Shown one piece after another: positions 41,597 through 50,169 of a stretch of DNA of 55,735 nt. Source of the DNA: Pseudomonas donghuensis (GTDB taxonomy: Bacteria > Pseudomonadota > Gammaproteobacteria > Pseudomonadales > Pseudomonadaceae); the NCBI RefSeq assembly GCF_000259195.1, contig NZ_JH650768.1:1-55735 (forward strand), written 5' to 3'. The notes beneath the pieces were generated by a model. That model did not search any database, was not told the DNA's origin, and worked only from the letters and a program-made list of their open reading frames with translations. Position 1 is the stretch's first letter, and each line of letters begins with the position of its first letter. Made by a program: the position numbers and the translations under genes.

Positions 41597-43020
41597 ACCG
41601 CAATCTGAAACTCTTTATGCCGAGCCTGTTGGTCCTGGCCCTGGCCGCCTGTGCGGTAGGCCCGGACTACCAGGCGCCGGACACCGCGGCGGCGCAGTTG
41701 AGCGCGGCCAATGAACCGAGCGCCAAGGCGTCGTTCGACCGCAGCCGCTTCGAAAGCATCTGGTGGAAGCAGTTCGACGACCCGGTACTCAACAAGCTGG
41801 TCAGCCAGTCGCTGGACGGCAACCGTGAACTGCGCGTGGCCTTCGCCCGCCTGAAAGCGGCGCGGGCGATCCGTGACGACGTCAGCAACGACGCCCTGCC
41901 AACCGTGACCAGCCGTGCCAGCGCCGACCTGGGCAAGGGCCAGGTCCCCGGCCAGACCGAGGACCGGGTCAACAGCGAACGCTACGACCTGGGCCTGGAC
42001 ATGGCCTGGGAACTGGACCTGTTCGGCCGTATCCAGCGCCAGCTGGAAGCCAGCGAAGCCGAGCAGGATGCCGCCCAGGCCGACCTGCAGCAGTTGCAGG
42101 TCAGCCTGATCGCCGAGCTGGTCGACGCCTACGGCCAGCTACGCGGTGCACAGTTGCGCGAGAAGATCGCCCTGGCCAACCTCAAGACCCAGCAGGATTC
42201 GCGTGGCATTACCGAAACCCTGCGCGACGCCGGGGTCGGCAACGACCTTGACGTGGTGCGTGCCGATGCCCGCCTGGCGGCGGTCGAAGCCAGCGTGCCG
42301 CAACTGCAGGCCGAACAGGTGCGGGCGCGCAACCGCATCGCCACCCTGCTCGGCCAGCGCCCGGACACCCTGGCGGTGGACCTGTCACCGGCGCAACTGC
42401 CGGCCATTGCCAAAGCGCTGCCGGTGGGTGACCCGGGCGAGCTGCTCAAGCGCCGCCCGGATATCCGCAGCGCCGAACGCCAACTGGCCGCCGCCACCGC
42501 CAACATCGGCGTGGCCACGGCCGACCTGTTCCCACGGGTCAGCCTCAGCGGCTTCCTGGGCTTTACCGCCGGGCGCGGTTCGCAACTGGGCTCGTCAGCC
42601 GCCAAAGCCTGGGCCCTGGGCCCGAGCATTACCTGGGCGGCCTTTGACCTGGGCAGCGTGCGCGCCCGTTTGCGCGGCGCCAATGCCGATGCCGAGGGTG
42701 CGCTGGCCAACTATGAACAGCAGGTGCTGCTGGCCCTGGAGGAGTCGGAAAACGCCTTCAGCGACTACAGCAAACGTCAGCAACGCCTGCTGGCCCTGCT
42801 GCGCCAGAGCGAAGCCAGCCGCAAGGCGGCGGAGCTGGCTTCGATTCGCTACCGTGAAGGTACGGTCGATTACCTGGTGCTGCTCGACGCCGAACGCGAA
42901 CGCCTGAGCGCCGAAGACGCCCAGGCCCAGGGTGAAGTCGACCTGTACCGCGGCATTGTCGCCATCTACAAGGCCCTCGGTGGTGGCTGGCAGGCCGAGA
43001 GCGTGGCGGCGGTGAACTGA
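41593..43020 (+). CDS. oprN: OprN-type outer-membrane efflux channel
   Basis: 475 aa from the ATG overlapping the mexF stop. The lipoprotein signal ends at C20 (LVLALAACAVGPDY). Two outer-membrane efflux repeats follow (residues 70-250 and 275-465), with RLKAARAIRDDVSND, RYDLGLDMAWELDLFGRI, LLKRRPDIRSAERQLAAATA and ISWAAFDLGSVRAR-like blocks, and a conserved end RYREGTVDYLVLLDAERE. It forms the TolC-like trimeric exit duct of the MexEF pump. A clear terminator follows 39 bp downstream. Confidence 0.93.
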   Translation: MNRNLKLFMPSLLVLALAACAVGPDYQAPDTAAAQLSAANEPSAKASFDRSRFESIWWKQFDDPVLNKLVSQSLDGNRELRVAFARLKAARAIRDDVSNDALPTVTSRASADLGKGQVPGQTEDRVNSERYDLGLDMAWELDLFGRIQRQLEASEAEQDAAQADLQQLQVSLIAELVDAYGQLRGAQLREKIALANLKTQQDSRGITETLRDAGVGNDLDVVRADARLAAVEASVPQLQAEQVRARNRIATLLGQRPDTLAVDLSPAQLPAIAKALPVGDPGELLKRRPDIRSAERQLAAATANIGVATADLFPRVSLSGFLGFTAGRGSQLGSSAAKAWALGPSITWAAFDLGSVRARLRGANADAEGALANYEQQVLLALEESENAFSDYSKRQQRLLALLRQSEASRKAAELASIRYREGTVDYLVLLDAERERLSAEDAQAQGEVDLYRGIVAIYKALGGGWQAESVAAVN

Positions 43021-43058
43021 TTCAATAGCTCCTTTGGTTGGTTTCTGACCGGCCTTTT

Positions 43059-43090
43059 GCCCCGCTGGCTCACGCTGGCGGGGCTTTTTT
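43059..43090 (+). terminator. Rho-independent terminator of mexEF-oprN
   Basis: GCCCCGC (43059-43065) and GCGGGGC (43078-43084) form a 7-bp GC stem followed at once by TTTTTT (43085-43090). The 12-nt loop can add pairs (TGGC with GCTG-like bases). Confidence 0.88.
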
Positions 43091-43123
43091 GTGTCTGACG
43101 ATTCCAGGGGCTGCTTTGCAGCC

Positions 43124-43181
43124 CATCGCTGGCAAGGCCAGCTCCCACAGGTGCTGCATACGCTGGACCTTGCCAGCGATG
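43124..43181. repeat. REP-type inverted pair
   Basis: CATCGCTGGCAAGG (43124-43137) and CCTTGCCAGCGATG (43168-43181) are perfect 14-bp arms around a loop holding CCAGCTCCCACAGG, a variant of the Pseudomonas REP. It lies 33 bp past the oprN terminator. Confidence 0.75.
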
Positions 43182-43274
43182 CAGTCAGCGCATAACCACG
43201 CTTTGCATTTGACGCCACCGGCCCTCGTGACCCAAGCTCAACCCTTTGCAGCCGCGACACGCTTCGGATTCACC

Positions 43275-44330
43275 ATGTCGAAACAGCGCCAGTACACGTT
43301 CATCAGCCTGACCCTGCTCATCATCCTGGGCCTTGGTGGCTATTTCTGGCGTGACGACAGCCCGGCACCGGCACCGGCCCTCAAGCACAGCTACACCAAG
43401 GCGCTGACTATGGCCCATGACGGCCAGCCAGGCGCTGCACGGGTGCTTTACCAGCAACTGGGGCGCGCTGACCTGTCGCCTATCCGCCGCGCCAGCCTGT
43501 ACGCCGAACTGCCCAACTACCCCTCGCCCCTGGCCCTGAAACTGGCCAGCCGCGACCTGCAGCACGACGATCCGCTGGTGCGCCGCGCCGCCATTGCCAG
43601 CATTCAGGCGATGCTGCCCGGCGCCCAGCGCAGCCTGGTACTCGGCCCCTTGCTCGACGATGACGAGCAAAGTGTGCGTTTCGCGGTGGTCGATGCCTTG
43701 CTCGGGCTGGGCCCGGATGACATTGGCCTGTACTTTGGCCCGCTGCAGGAGGTGCTGGAGCAGTATCAGCAGGTCTTGGCCCGGCGTGACGACGATGCCA
43801 GCGCGCAGTTGCACCTGGCTCAGCTGTACCTGCACGAAAACAGCTACCAGGAGGCCGCACAAGCACTGCAGCGCACCTTGCAACTGGCCCCGGACAATCT
43901 CGATGCACTGGCCGCCCAGGTCCAGTTGCTGGAGCGCCAGAATCAGACCGATGCCTCGCGCCAGGTGTTGGCCAAGGCCTTGCAACAACGCCCGGGTTCA
44001 GCCTTCCTGCAACATGAACTGGGCCGCTGGCTGCTGCGCCATGGCCAGGACGAGTACGCCCTGCTGGCCTTCGCCCGGGCCCTGGAGCTGGAACCGGAGA
44101 ACAACGACTACCGCTACACCCTGGCCACCAGCCTGCACCAGCTGGAGCAGGTCGATGCCGCACAAAAACAGCTGGAGACCATCCTTGCCCGGCAACCGGC
44201 CAATCGCAAGGCGCGGGTGCTGCTGATCGAGTACTGGAAAGAAACCGGCCAACTGCAGAATGTGCAGGTATTGCTGGCCCAGCTGGAACAGCAGAACCCG
44301 GACGACCCGCTGGTGCAACAAGGTCTTTGA
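43275..44330 (+). CDS. Membrane-anchored HEAT/TPR repeat protein
   Basis: 351 aa from the ATG at 43275; the frame is open to 43038 but that part would translate the REP element. One N-terminal membrane helix (YTFISLTLLIILGLGGYFW) puts the rest in the periplasm. Residues 75-150 look like a HEAT-type scaffold (DDPLVRRAAIASIQAMLPGA, DDEQSVRFAVVDALLGLGP). From about residue 170 five TPR units follow (AQLHLAQLYLHENSYQEAAQ and others). Such proteins assemble partners rather than catalyse. No ribosome site is evident. It lies upstream of, and may be unrelated to, the ybhP-clsB-ybhN operon. Confidence 0.72.
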   Translation: MSKQRQYTFISLTLLIILGLGGYFWRDDSPAPAPALKHSYTKALTMAHDGQPGAARVLYQQLGRADLSPIRRASLYAELPNYPSPLALKLASRDLQHDDPLVRRAAIASIQAMLPGAQRSLVLGPLLDDDEQSVRFAVVDALLGLGPDDIGLYFGPLQEVLEQYQQVLARRDDDASAQLHLAQLYLHENSYQEAAQALQRTLQLAPDNLDALAAQVQLLERQNQTDASRQVLAKALQQRPGSAFLQHELGRWLLRHGQDEYALLAFARALELEPENNDYRYTLATSLHQLEQVDAAQKQLETILARQPANRKARVLLIEYWKETGQLQNVQVLLAQLEQQNPDDPLVQQGL

Positions 44331-44452
44331 CCCGCTTCGACAACCGTCCGCCACCCCGGTTGAACCCCCCGGCAACCCCTGTGGTCCAGAGATAGTGCGA
44401 GGACAGCAGGCACCCACAGTGCTTGCCTGAGCGTTATCAACGGAGGCCACCC

Positions 44453-44557
44453 GTGGGCAATGCGTTAGCCAATGCCGAACGAGCACTGATTCCGGCACCG
44501 GTGCAGCTCAGCCAGCTGACCCGGCCTCTCTACCTTGGCAAGGGTCGTCGGCCATGA
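44453..44557 (+). CDS. 34-codon ORF at the head of the clsB operon
   Basis: GTG at 44453-44455 with GGAGG 6-7 nt upstream, the best ribosome site in the area. It encodes 34 residues beginning VGNALANAERALIPAP (Val read as Met) and ending YLGKGRRP. Its stop overlaps the start of the phosphatase gene in ATGA (44554-44557). The next gene has only a weak ribosome site of its own. It is therefore either a small protein or a translational coupler/leader. It is basic at its C-terminus and has no membrane segment. Too short for homology by eye; conservation would settle it. Confidence 0.5.
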   Translation: MGNALANAERALIPAPVQLSQLTRPLYLGKGRRP

Positions 44558-45336
44558 GCCGGATGGAATCAACCAGCCCTCTTGCTGCGGCGCCGGCAGT
44601 GCATCGGGTACGGGTGTTGACGGTCAACGCGCACAAGGGCTTCAGCCCGCTGAACCGCCATTACGTGTTGCCCGAGCTGCGTGAAGCGGTGCGCAGCGAG
44701 AACGCCGACCTGGTGTTCCTTCAGGAAGTGCTGGGCAGCCACCGCCAGCACGGCCTGCGCCACCGCAACTGGTCGCAGGTACCGCAGTACGAGTTTCTCG
44801 CCGACAGCCTCTGGCCGGTGTTCGCCTATGGCCGCAACGCCGTGTACCCGCAAGGCGAACACGGCAATGCCCTGCTGTCCAAGTTCCCGATCCTGCGCCA
44901 CGACAATCTCGATGTCAGCGTCCACGGCACTGAGCAACGTGGCCTGCTGCATTCGGTCCTGGCGCTGCCGGCGGAGACCGAACTGCACACGGTGTGCGTG
45001 CATCTGGGCCTGGACGAACGCCAGCGCCAGCAACAGTTGCGCCTGCTCTGCGCGCTGCTGCACAGCCTGCCCGGCGATGCCCCGGTCATCGTTGCCGGCG
45101 ACTTCAACGACTGGCGCCAGCGCGCCGATGGGGTGCTGCTCGAGTGCGGCCTGCGGGAAGTCTTCAGCCAGGCATATGGCCAGCCGGCGCGCAGCTTTCC
45201 GGCGCGCTGGCCGCTGCTGTGCCTGGACCGCATCTACCTGCGCAACGCCCGCGCGCATGCGCCCAAGGTCATGGCCCGCAAGCCCTGGACCCACCTTTCC
45301 GATCACCTGCCATTGGCAGTGGAGGTGCTCCTGTGA
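44554..45336 (+). CDS. YbhP-like endonuclease/exonuclease/phosphatase family protein
   Basis: 260 aa with the EEP fold: N-terminal VRVLTVNAHKGF, metal-binding Glu in LVFLQEV, the GDFND block with catalytic Asp and Asn, and the closing SDHLP with catalytic His. In E. coli the gene order ybhP-ybhO-ybhN matches the order here, with ybhO being the cardiolipin synthase clsB. The reaction of YbhP is not known to me; a phosphodiesterase or phosphatase acting on lipid head groups would fit the operon. It overlaps both neighbours by 4 bp, including the 34-codon ORF. Confidence 0.87.
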   Translation: MSRMESTSPLAAAPAVHRVRVLTVNAHKGFSPLNRHYVLPELREAVRSENADLVFLQEVLGSHRQHGLRHRNWSQVPQYEFLADSLWPVFAYGRNAVYPQGEHGNALLSKFPILRHDNLDVSVHGTEQRGLLHSVLALPAETELHTVCVHLGLDERQRQQQLRLLCALLHSLPGDAPVIVAGDFNDWRQRADGVLLECGLREVFSQAYGQPARSFPARWPLLCLDRIYLRNARAHAPKVMARKPWTHLSDHLPLAVEVLL

Positions 45337-46544
45337 ACAACCAATGGCGACCCGACAACCAGGTGCAGTTGCTGATCAACGGTGAAGACTATTTCGCCAG
45401 TGCCTTTGCCGCCATTGAACAGGCGCGCGTGGAAATCCTCCTGGAAACCTTCATCATCTTTGAAGACAAAGTCGGCAAGCAGCTGCAGCAACTGTTGATC
45501 GCTGCAGCCAAGCGCGGGGTCAAGGTCGAGATGCTGGTCGACGGTTACGGCACCGCCGACCTGAGCGTCGACTACCTGCGCGAACTCAGCGACGCCGGCG
45601 TTCACCTGCAGGCGTTCGACCCGAGCCCGAAACGCCTGGGCCTGCGCACCAACCTGTTTCGCCGCCTGCACCGCAAGATCCTGGTGGTCGACGGCGAGGT
45701 CGGCTTTGTCGGCGGCATCAATTATTGCGCCGATCACCTGGCCGACTTCGGACCGATGGCCAAACAGGACTACGCGGTACAGGTGCGCGGGCCGATCGTC
45801 GCCGACCTGCAGCGCGCTACCCTGCGCTTGCTGGAACAACACAGCGCGCTCAAACCGGGCAGCCGGCGCTGGTGGCAACGGCGGGTGCCGATCGCCCCGG
45901 ACAGTGATCAGGCGAGCATGACCCTGTGCATCCGCGATAACCAGGATCATCCCAATGACATCGAGCAGCACTATCTGCGGGCGTTGAACGGTGCGCGCGA
46001 ACGGATCACCATCGCCAATGCTTATTTCTTTCCCGGTTACCGGCTGCTACGGGCGATCCGCAATGCCGCCCGCCGCGGCGTGAGGGTCACCCTGGTGCTG
46101 CAGGGCGTGCCCGACATGCCCTGGGTGCGAATGTGCTCGCGCTTGCTGTACAACTACCTGATCAGCGACGGCGTGCGGATTTTCGAGTACTGCGAGCGGC
46201 CCTTGCACGGCAAGGTGGCGCTGGTGGACCGGCACTGGTCGACGGTCGGTTCCAGCAACCTCGACCCCCTGAGCCTGGCCTTGAACCTTGAGGCCAACCT
46301 GATCATCCGCGATGAGACCTTCAACACCCGCCTGCACGAGCACCTGCAGGAGCTCACCGCCCATCGCTGCAAAGCGGTCAGCCTGAAACGCGTGCTGCGC
46401 GGCTACTGGTGGCGGGCGCCGCTGATCTTCCTGACCTTTCACTTCATCCGCCATTTTCCGGCCCTGATTGGCTGGCTGCCGGCCCATGTACCACGGCTCA
46501 AACCGCTGTACGAAGGCCACGAACTACCGGGAAAACCGACATGA
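45333..46544 (+). CDS. clsB: Cardiolipin synthase B
   Basis: 403 aa from a GTG that overlaps the previous stop (GTGA), with GGAGG 7-8 nt upstream. Two phospholipase D HKD motifs are visible: HRKILVVDGEVGF (about residue 112) and HGKVALVDRHWS (about residue 292), the latter followed by GSSNLDP. There is no N-terminal membrane anchor, as in ClsB. The enzyme joins phosphatidylglycerol molecules (or phosphatidylglycerol with another lipid) to make cardiolipin. It overlaps ybhN by 4 bp. Confidence 0.93.
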   Translation: MNNQWRPDNQVQLLINGEDYFASAFAAIEQARVEILLETFIIFEDKVGKQLQQLLIAAAKRGVKVEMLVDGYGTADLSVDYLRELSDAGVHLQAFDPSPKRLGLRTNLFRRLHRKILVVDGEVGFVGGINYCADHLADFGPMAKQDYAVQVRGPIVADLQRATLRLLEQHSALKPGSRRWWQRRVPIAPDSDQASMTLCIRDNQDHPNDIEQHYLRALNGARERITIANAYFFPGYRLLRAIRNAARRGVRVTLVLQGVPDMPWVRMCSRLLYNYLISDGVRIFEYCERPLHGKVALVDRHWSTVGSSNLDPLSLALNLEANLIIRDETFNTRLHEHLQELTAHRCKAVSLKRVLRGYWWRAPLIFLTFHFIRHFPALIGWLPAHVPRLKPLYEGHELPGKPT

Positions 46545-47500
46545 ACAAGCACCGGAAGCGCTGGCGCCGTGCGCGGCAGGCACTGACCCTGGCGTTTTTC
46601 ATCCTGGTGCCGGTGTTGCTGTTCAGCGTGCTGAAAAACCTCGACTGGCAGGAAGTGCACCAGGCCTTGGCCGCCTATCGCTGGAGCACGTTGGCGTTGG
46701 CCGCTGGCGTGACCCTGGGCAGCTTTGCCCTGTTCAGCAGCTTCGACCTGCTCGGGCGCCACTACACCGGGCACCACCTGCCGGCCCGTCAGGTGCTGCC
46801 GCTGGCGTTCGTGTGCTACGCCTTCAACCTCAACCTCAGCGCCTGGGTCGGTGGCATCGCCCTACGTTACCGCTTGTATACCCGCCTCGGCCTGAAGGTC
46901 TCGACCATTACCCGGGTGCTCAGCCTGGGGCTACTGACCAACTGGGTGGGGTACTGCGTGGTGGCGGGTAGCTTGTTTGTGTGCGGGCTGCCCAGATTGC
47001 CGGCCGGCATGGAGATCGGCAATACCGGCCTGCGCCTGATCGGCGCGCTGCTGTTGCTGGTGGCGGTGATCTATTGGCTTGCCTGCGGGTTCGCCACCCG
47101 TCGTACCTGGCGCTTGCGCCAGCATCAGATCAGCCTGCCGGGCATCCGCCTGGCCACGCTACAAATGCTGATGGGCGCCTGCAGCTGGTCGTTGATGGCG
47201 CTGGTGGTGTTCACCCTGCTGCCCAAAGGGGCAGACTATCCGACCCTTCTGGCGGTGCTGATGATCAGCAGCATTGCCGGGGTCATTACCCATATTCCGG
47301 CCGGGCTCGGTGTGCTTGAAACAGTGTTTCTCTCCCTGCTGCACGGGAGCTACGGCAAAGGTACGCTGCTTGCGGCATTGATTGGCTATCGGGCGATCTA
47401 CTTTCTGCTGCCGCTGCTGATTGCCACACTGACGTACCTGGTGCTCGAGCACCTGGCCAGTCAGCGCAGCACCGGGGACAGGTCGCAAACCAGCGGCTGA
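46541..47500 (+). CDS. YbhN-like membrane protein (UPF0104, LPG synthase TM family)
   Basis: 319 aa, about eight membrane segments. Recognisable blocks are FNLNLSAWVGGIALRYRLY, TRVLSLGLLTNWVGY and the ending SIAGVITHIPAGLGVLETVFL, which belongs to the lysylphosphatidylglycerol-synthase transmembrane family. Members flip or handle phospholipids; in E. coli the partner genes ybhP and clsB are in the same order. Its 3' end overlaps the convergent histidine kinase gene by 40 bp. Confidence 0.88.
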   Translation: MNKHRKRWRRARQALTLAFFILVPVLLFSVLKNLDWQEVHQALAAYRWSTLALAAGVTLGSFALFSSFDLLGRHYTGHHLPARQVLPLAFVCYAFNLNLSAWVGGIALRYRLYTRLGLKVSTITRVLSLGLLTNWVGYCVVAGSLFVCGLPRLPAGMEIGNTGLRLIGALLLLVAVIYWLACGFATRRTWRLRQHQISLPGIRLATLQMLMGACSWSLMALVVFTLLPKGADYPTLLAVLMISSIAGVITHIPAGLGVLETVFLSLLHGSYGKGTLLAALIGYRAIYFLLPLLIATLTYLVLEHLASQRSTGDRSQTSG

Positions 47501-49512
47501 ACCGGTGCCAGCATCTCCTGCACCTGGTGGACCAGGTCTTGCAGGGAAAAAGGCTTGGTCATCAGCGCAGAACCAGGCTCAAGGACTTGCTGTTCGGTCA
47601 CTTCCTGTGCTGCGAAGCCGGTAATGAACAGTATCCTCTGCTCTGGCTGCAGCATGCGCAGGGCATTGGCCAGCTGTCGGCCGTTGAAGCCGCCCGGCAA
47701 GCCGATATCGGTGATCAGCAGGTCGACCGAGCCCAACGCCTGAAACTGCTGCAGCGCCGCATTGGCATCGCCCGCGACGAACACCTCGAAGCCTTCCTCG
47801 TCCAGGGCCTCCTTGATCATTGAACGCAAGCTGCTCTCATCGTCGACCAATAGGATGCGCTCGCCATTGGCCCGTGCGTAGGCTTTGCCAGAAGACTTGC
47901 CACGCGCGGATTCCGGCAGTTCGCCCAGGTAGCGTGGCAGGAGTATCTTCACCCGGGTGCCCTGCCCGGGACTCGAATCGATCCATACCCGCCCGCCCGA
48001 CTGGCGGACAAACCCATAGACCATCGACAGGCCAAGCCCGGTGCCCTGGCCTACCGGCTTGGTGGTAAAGAACGGGTCAAAGGCACGCGCGACGATGTCG
48101 GCACTCATGCCTTGACCGTTGTCCTGTACCTGTAGCGAAAAATAGTCGCCCGGGCCCAGGCCATCTTCGCCCTCGAAGGGCAGCTCATGGCGTTCGTTTC
48201 CGGTACTGATGCGCAGGCAGCCACCGGCCCCCATCGCGTCGCGGGCATTGATGCACAGGTTGATCAGGGCATTCTCAAGCTGGGTGGCATCGACCAGCAC
48301 CCACCAGGGGGCAGGCTCGACCTGCACCTGCAATTCGATGTGCGTACCCAGGGTCTGCTGGATCAACCGCTCGATGTCCAGTACCAACTGATTGACACTG
48401 GCAGGTTTGGGATCGAGTGCCTGGCGCCGGGAAAAGGCCAGCAATCGATGGGTCAGGGACGCCGCGCGCCTGGTCGCGCCACGGGCGGCATCGAGGTAGA
48501 CGTGCAGGTTATCCAGCTGCCCCTGGGCAATGCGCCGTTCAAGCAGTTCCAGGCTACCGCTGATGCTGGTCAGCAGGTTGTTGAAATCATGGGCCATGCC
48601 GCCGGAAAGCTGACCGATTGCCTCCATTTTCTGGCTTTGGTGCAGCAATTCTTCAGCGTGACGCAACGCCTCTTCGCGCTCGCGCTCCTGGGTGATGTCG
48701 CTGCCTACGGCGGTAAAACCAAGCGCCGAAGGCACCGCTGCCCAGTTGAACCAACGATAGTGCCCGTCTTTGTGACGCAAGCGACTGACCGTGTTTCCAG
48801 TGCCTTGGCCCGCGCGCAGGCGCTCAACCACCGACGTGACCTCCTGGTAATCGTCCGCATGGACCCAATTCATGATCAAGCAGCCCAGCACTTCGTCCTG
48901 GTGCCAGCCCAGGACCTGGGTCCAGGCAGGGTTGACCGCGCTGATCGTGAGGTCCGGCAGGACCATCAACATGATATCGCTGGACAGTTGCCAGAACTGA
49001 TTGCGGTCAGCCGTGCGCTCCTGCACCTGGCGCTCGAACGTGTTGGCCAGATGACGCCATTGCTGTTCGGCCTCGACGCTGGCGGTGGTCTCGATCACCG
49101 TGTCGAGAAACCCCGCCACCGCCCCACGCTCATCGCGGATAGGGCTGAAACAGAAGGTAAAGTAGGTCTGCTCCATCGAACCGTTGCGATTGATCATCAA
49201 CGGGAAGTTTTCGATGAAGATCGCCTCGCCGGACAGGGTGCGAAACACCAGCGCGCCGATATTGTCCCAGGCCTCGCTCCAGACCTCGTCAAAACCGCGC
49301 CCGAGCGCCTCGGGCTTGGCCCCGAGGATCGGCTTGAACGCATCGTTGTAGAGGGTTACCAGCTGCGGCCCCCAGATCAGGCAACCGGGAAATTTCGACG
49401 CCAGGAGCATGTCCACGGCAATGCGCAATGACGCCGGCCACAGGTGCAAAGGCCCAAGGGCGGTGCTGCCCCAGTCGTGATTGCGAACCTTGACACTCAT
49501 CGGTACTGACAT
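47461..49512 (-). CDS. Hybrid sensor histidine kinase (PAS domains, HisKA, HATPase, receiver)
   Basis: 683 aa, cytoplasmic (no membrane helix). An N-terminal PAS-like region (residues 20-150) is followed by a PAS domain with PAC (170-280, LTISAVNPAWTQVLGWHQDE). H308 in GGMAHDFNNLL is the phosphorylation site. The ATPase has an N-box NALINLCINARDAM, G1 DNGQGM and G2 GQGTGLGLSMVYG. A receiver domain (residues 550-675) has its Asp in LLITDIGLPGG. The layout is that of blue-light or redox-type hybrid kinases in which the receiver may act as a phosphate sink. No flavin Cys motif was seen. The partner regulator is not nearby. Confidence 0.9.
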   Translation of the reverse strand: MSVPMSVKVRNHDWGSTALGPLHLWPASLRIAVDMLLASKFPGCLIWGPQLVTLYNDAFKPILGAKPEALGRGFDEVWSEAWDNIGALVFRTLSGEAIFIENFPLMINRNGSMEQTYFTFCFSPIRDERGAVAGFLDTVIETTASVEAEQQWRHLANTFERQVQERTADRNQFWQLSSDIMLMVLPDLTISAVNPAWTQVLGWHQDEVLGCLIMNWVHADDYQEVTSVVERLRAGQGTGNTVSRLRHKDGHYRWFNWAAVPSALGFTAVGSDITQEREREEALRHAEELLHQSQKMEAIGQLSGGMAHDFNNLLTSISGSLELLERRIAQGQLDNLHVYLDAARGATRRAASLTHRLLAFSRRQALDPKPASVNQLVLDIERLIQQTLGTHIELQVQVEPAPWWVLVDATQLENALINLCINARDAMGAGGCLRISTGNERHELPFEGEDGLGPGDYFSLQVQDNGQGMSADIVARAFDPFFTTKPVGQGTGLGLSMVYGFVRQSGGRVWIDSSPGQGTRVKILLPRYLGELPESARGKSSGKAYARANGERILLVDDESSLRSMIKEALDEEGFEVFVAGDANAALQQFQALGSVDLLITDIGLPGGFNGRQLANALRMLQPEQRILFITGFAAQEVTEQQVLEPGSALMTKPFSLQDLVHQVQEMLAPVQPLVCDLSPVLR

Positions 49513-49552
49513 GGGCGAGCTCGGCTGGCGGTAAGGAGTTTGATGATCGGAC

Positions 49553-50011
49553 CTAGACGCCGATATCTTCGTTCCAGAGTTCGGGGCGATCCTCGATGAA
49601 ATCCTTCATCATTTTGACGCAGTTATCATTGTGCAGGACCTGCACCTCGACACCACGGGCCCTGAGCAGGTCTTCCTCGCCCATGAAGGTCTGGTTTTCG
49701 CCCACAATGACGCGCTTGATGCCATACAGCAGAATGGCCCCGCTGCACATCGGGCACGGTGACAGGGTGGTGTACAGGGTCGCCTGGGCATAGACGCTGG
49801 CTGGCAGACGGCCAGCGTTCTCCAGCGCATCCATTTCACCGTGCAGGATCGCACTGCCCTGTTGCACGCGGCGGTTGTGGCCACGGCCGATGATCCGGTT
49901 GTCATGCACCAGCACCGAGCCGATCGGTATGCCACCCTCTTCGTGGCCCAGACGGGCCTCATCGATGGCCGCCTGCATGAACGCATCCACGGGTTGGGTC
50001 AAAGTGTTCAT
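49553..50011 (-). CDS. Cytosine deaminase of the yeast FCY1 type
   Basis: 152 aa from the ATG at 50009-50011. Zinc ligands are H57 (HGEM, with catalytic E59), C86 and C89 (CPMC). Motifs HGEMDALENAGRLP, TLYTTLSPC, GIKRVIVGEN and DRPELWNEDIG closely follow yeast cytosine deaminase (158 aa), and not the unrelated CodA amidohydrolase of E. coli. It converts cytosine to uracil, and may also act on related pyrimidines. It reads toward the histidine kinase gene with 40 bp between. Confidence 0.88.
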   Translation of the reverse strand: MNTLTQPVDAFMQAAIDEARLGHEEGGIPIGSVLVHDNRIIGRGHNRRVQQGSAILHGEMDALENAGRLPASVYAQATLYTTLSPCPMCSGAILLYGIKRVIVGENQTFMGEEDLLRARGVEVQVLHNDNCVKMMKDFIEDRPELWNEDIGV

Positions 50012-50169
50012 CCGCTTGAAGACTCCCTGTAGCAAAGCTGGCGATATCCTCGCAGGCTAGCATATCGCCGGCGGGGAATGGCATCCATGCCAGCCGCTAC
50101 TATGCTGAACAGGTTTCTCCACTGCGATCCGGGCAGTCCGGATCGGTTCCGGAATCAGGGAGCGTTGCG

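Noticed and set aside
49113..49512. N-terminus of the hybrid kinase as a blue-light LOV domain
   Set aside because: The flavin-binding Cys motif (NCRFL type) is absent.
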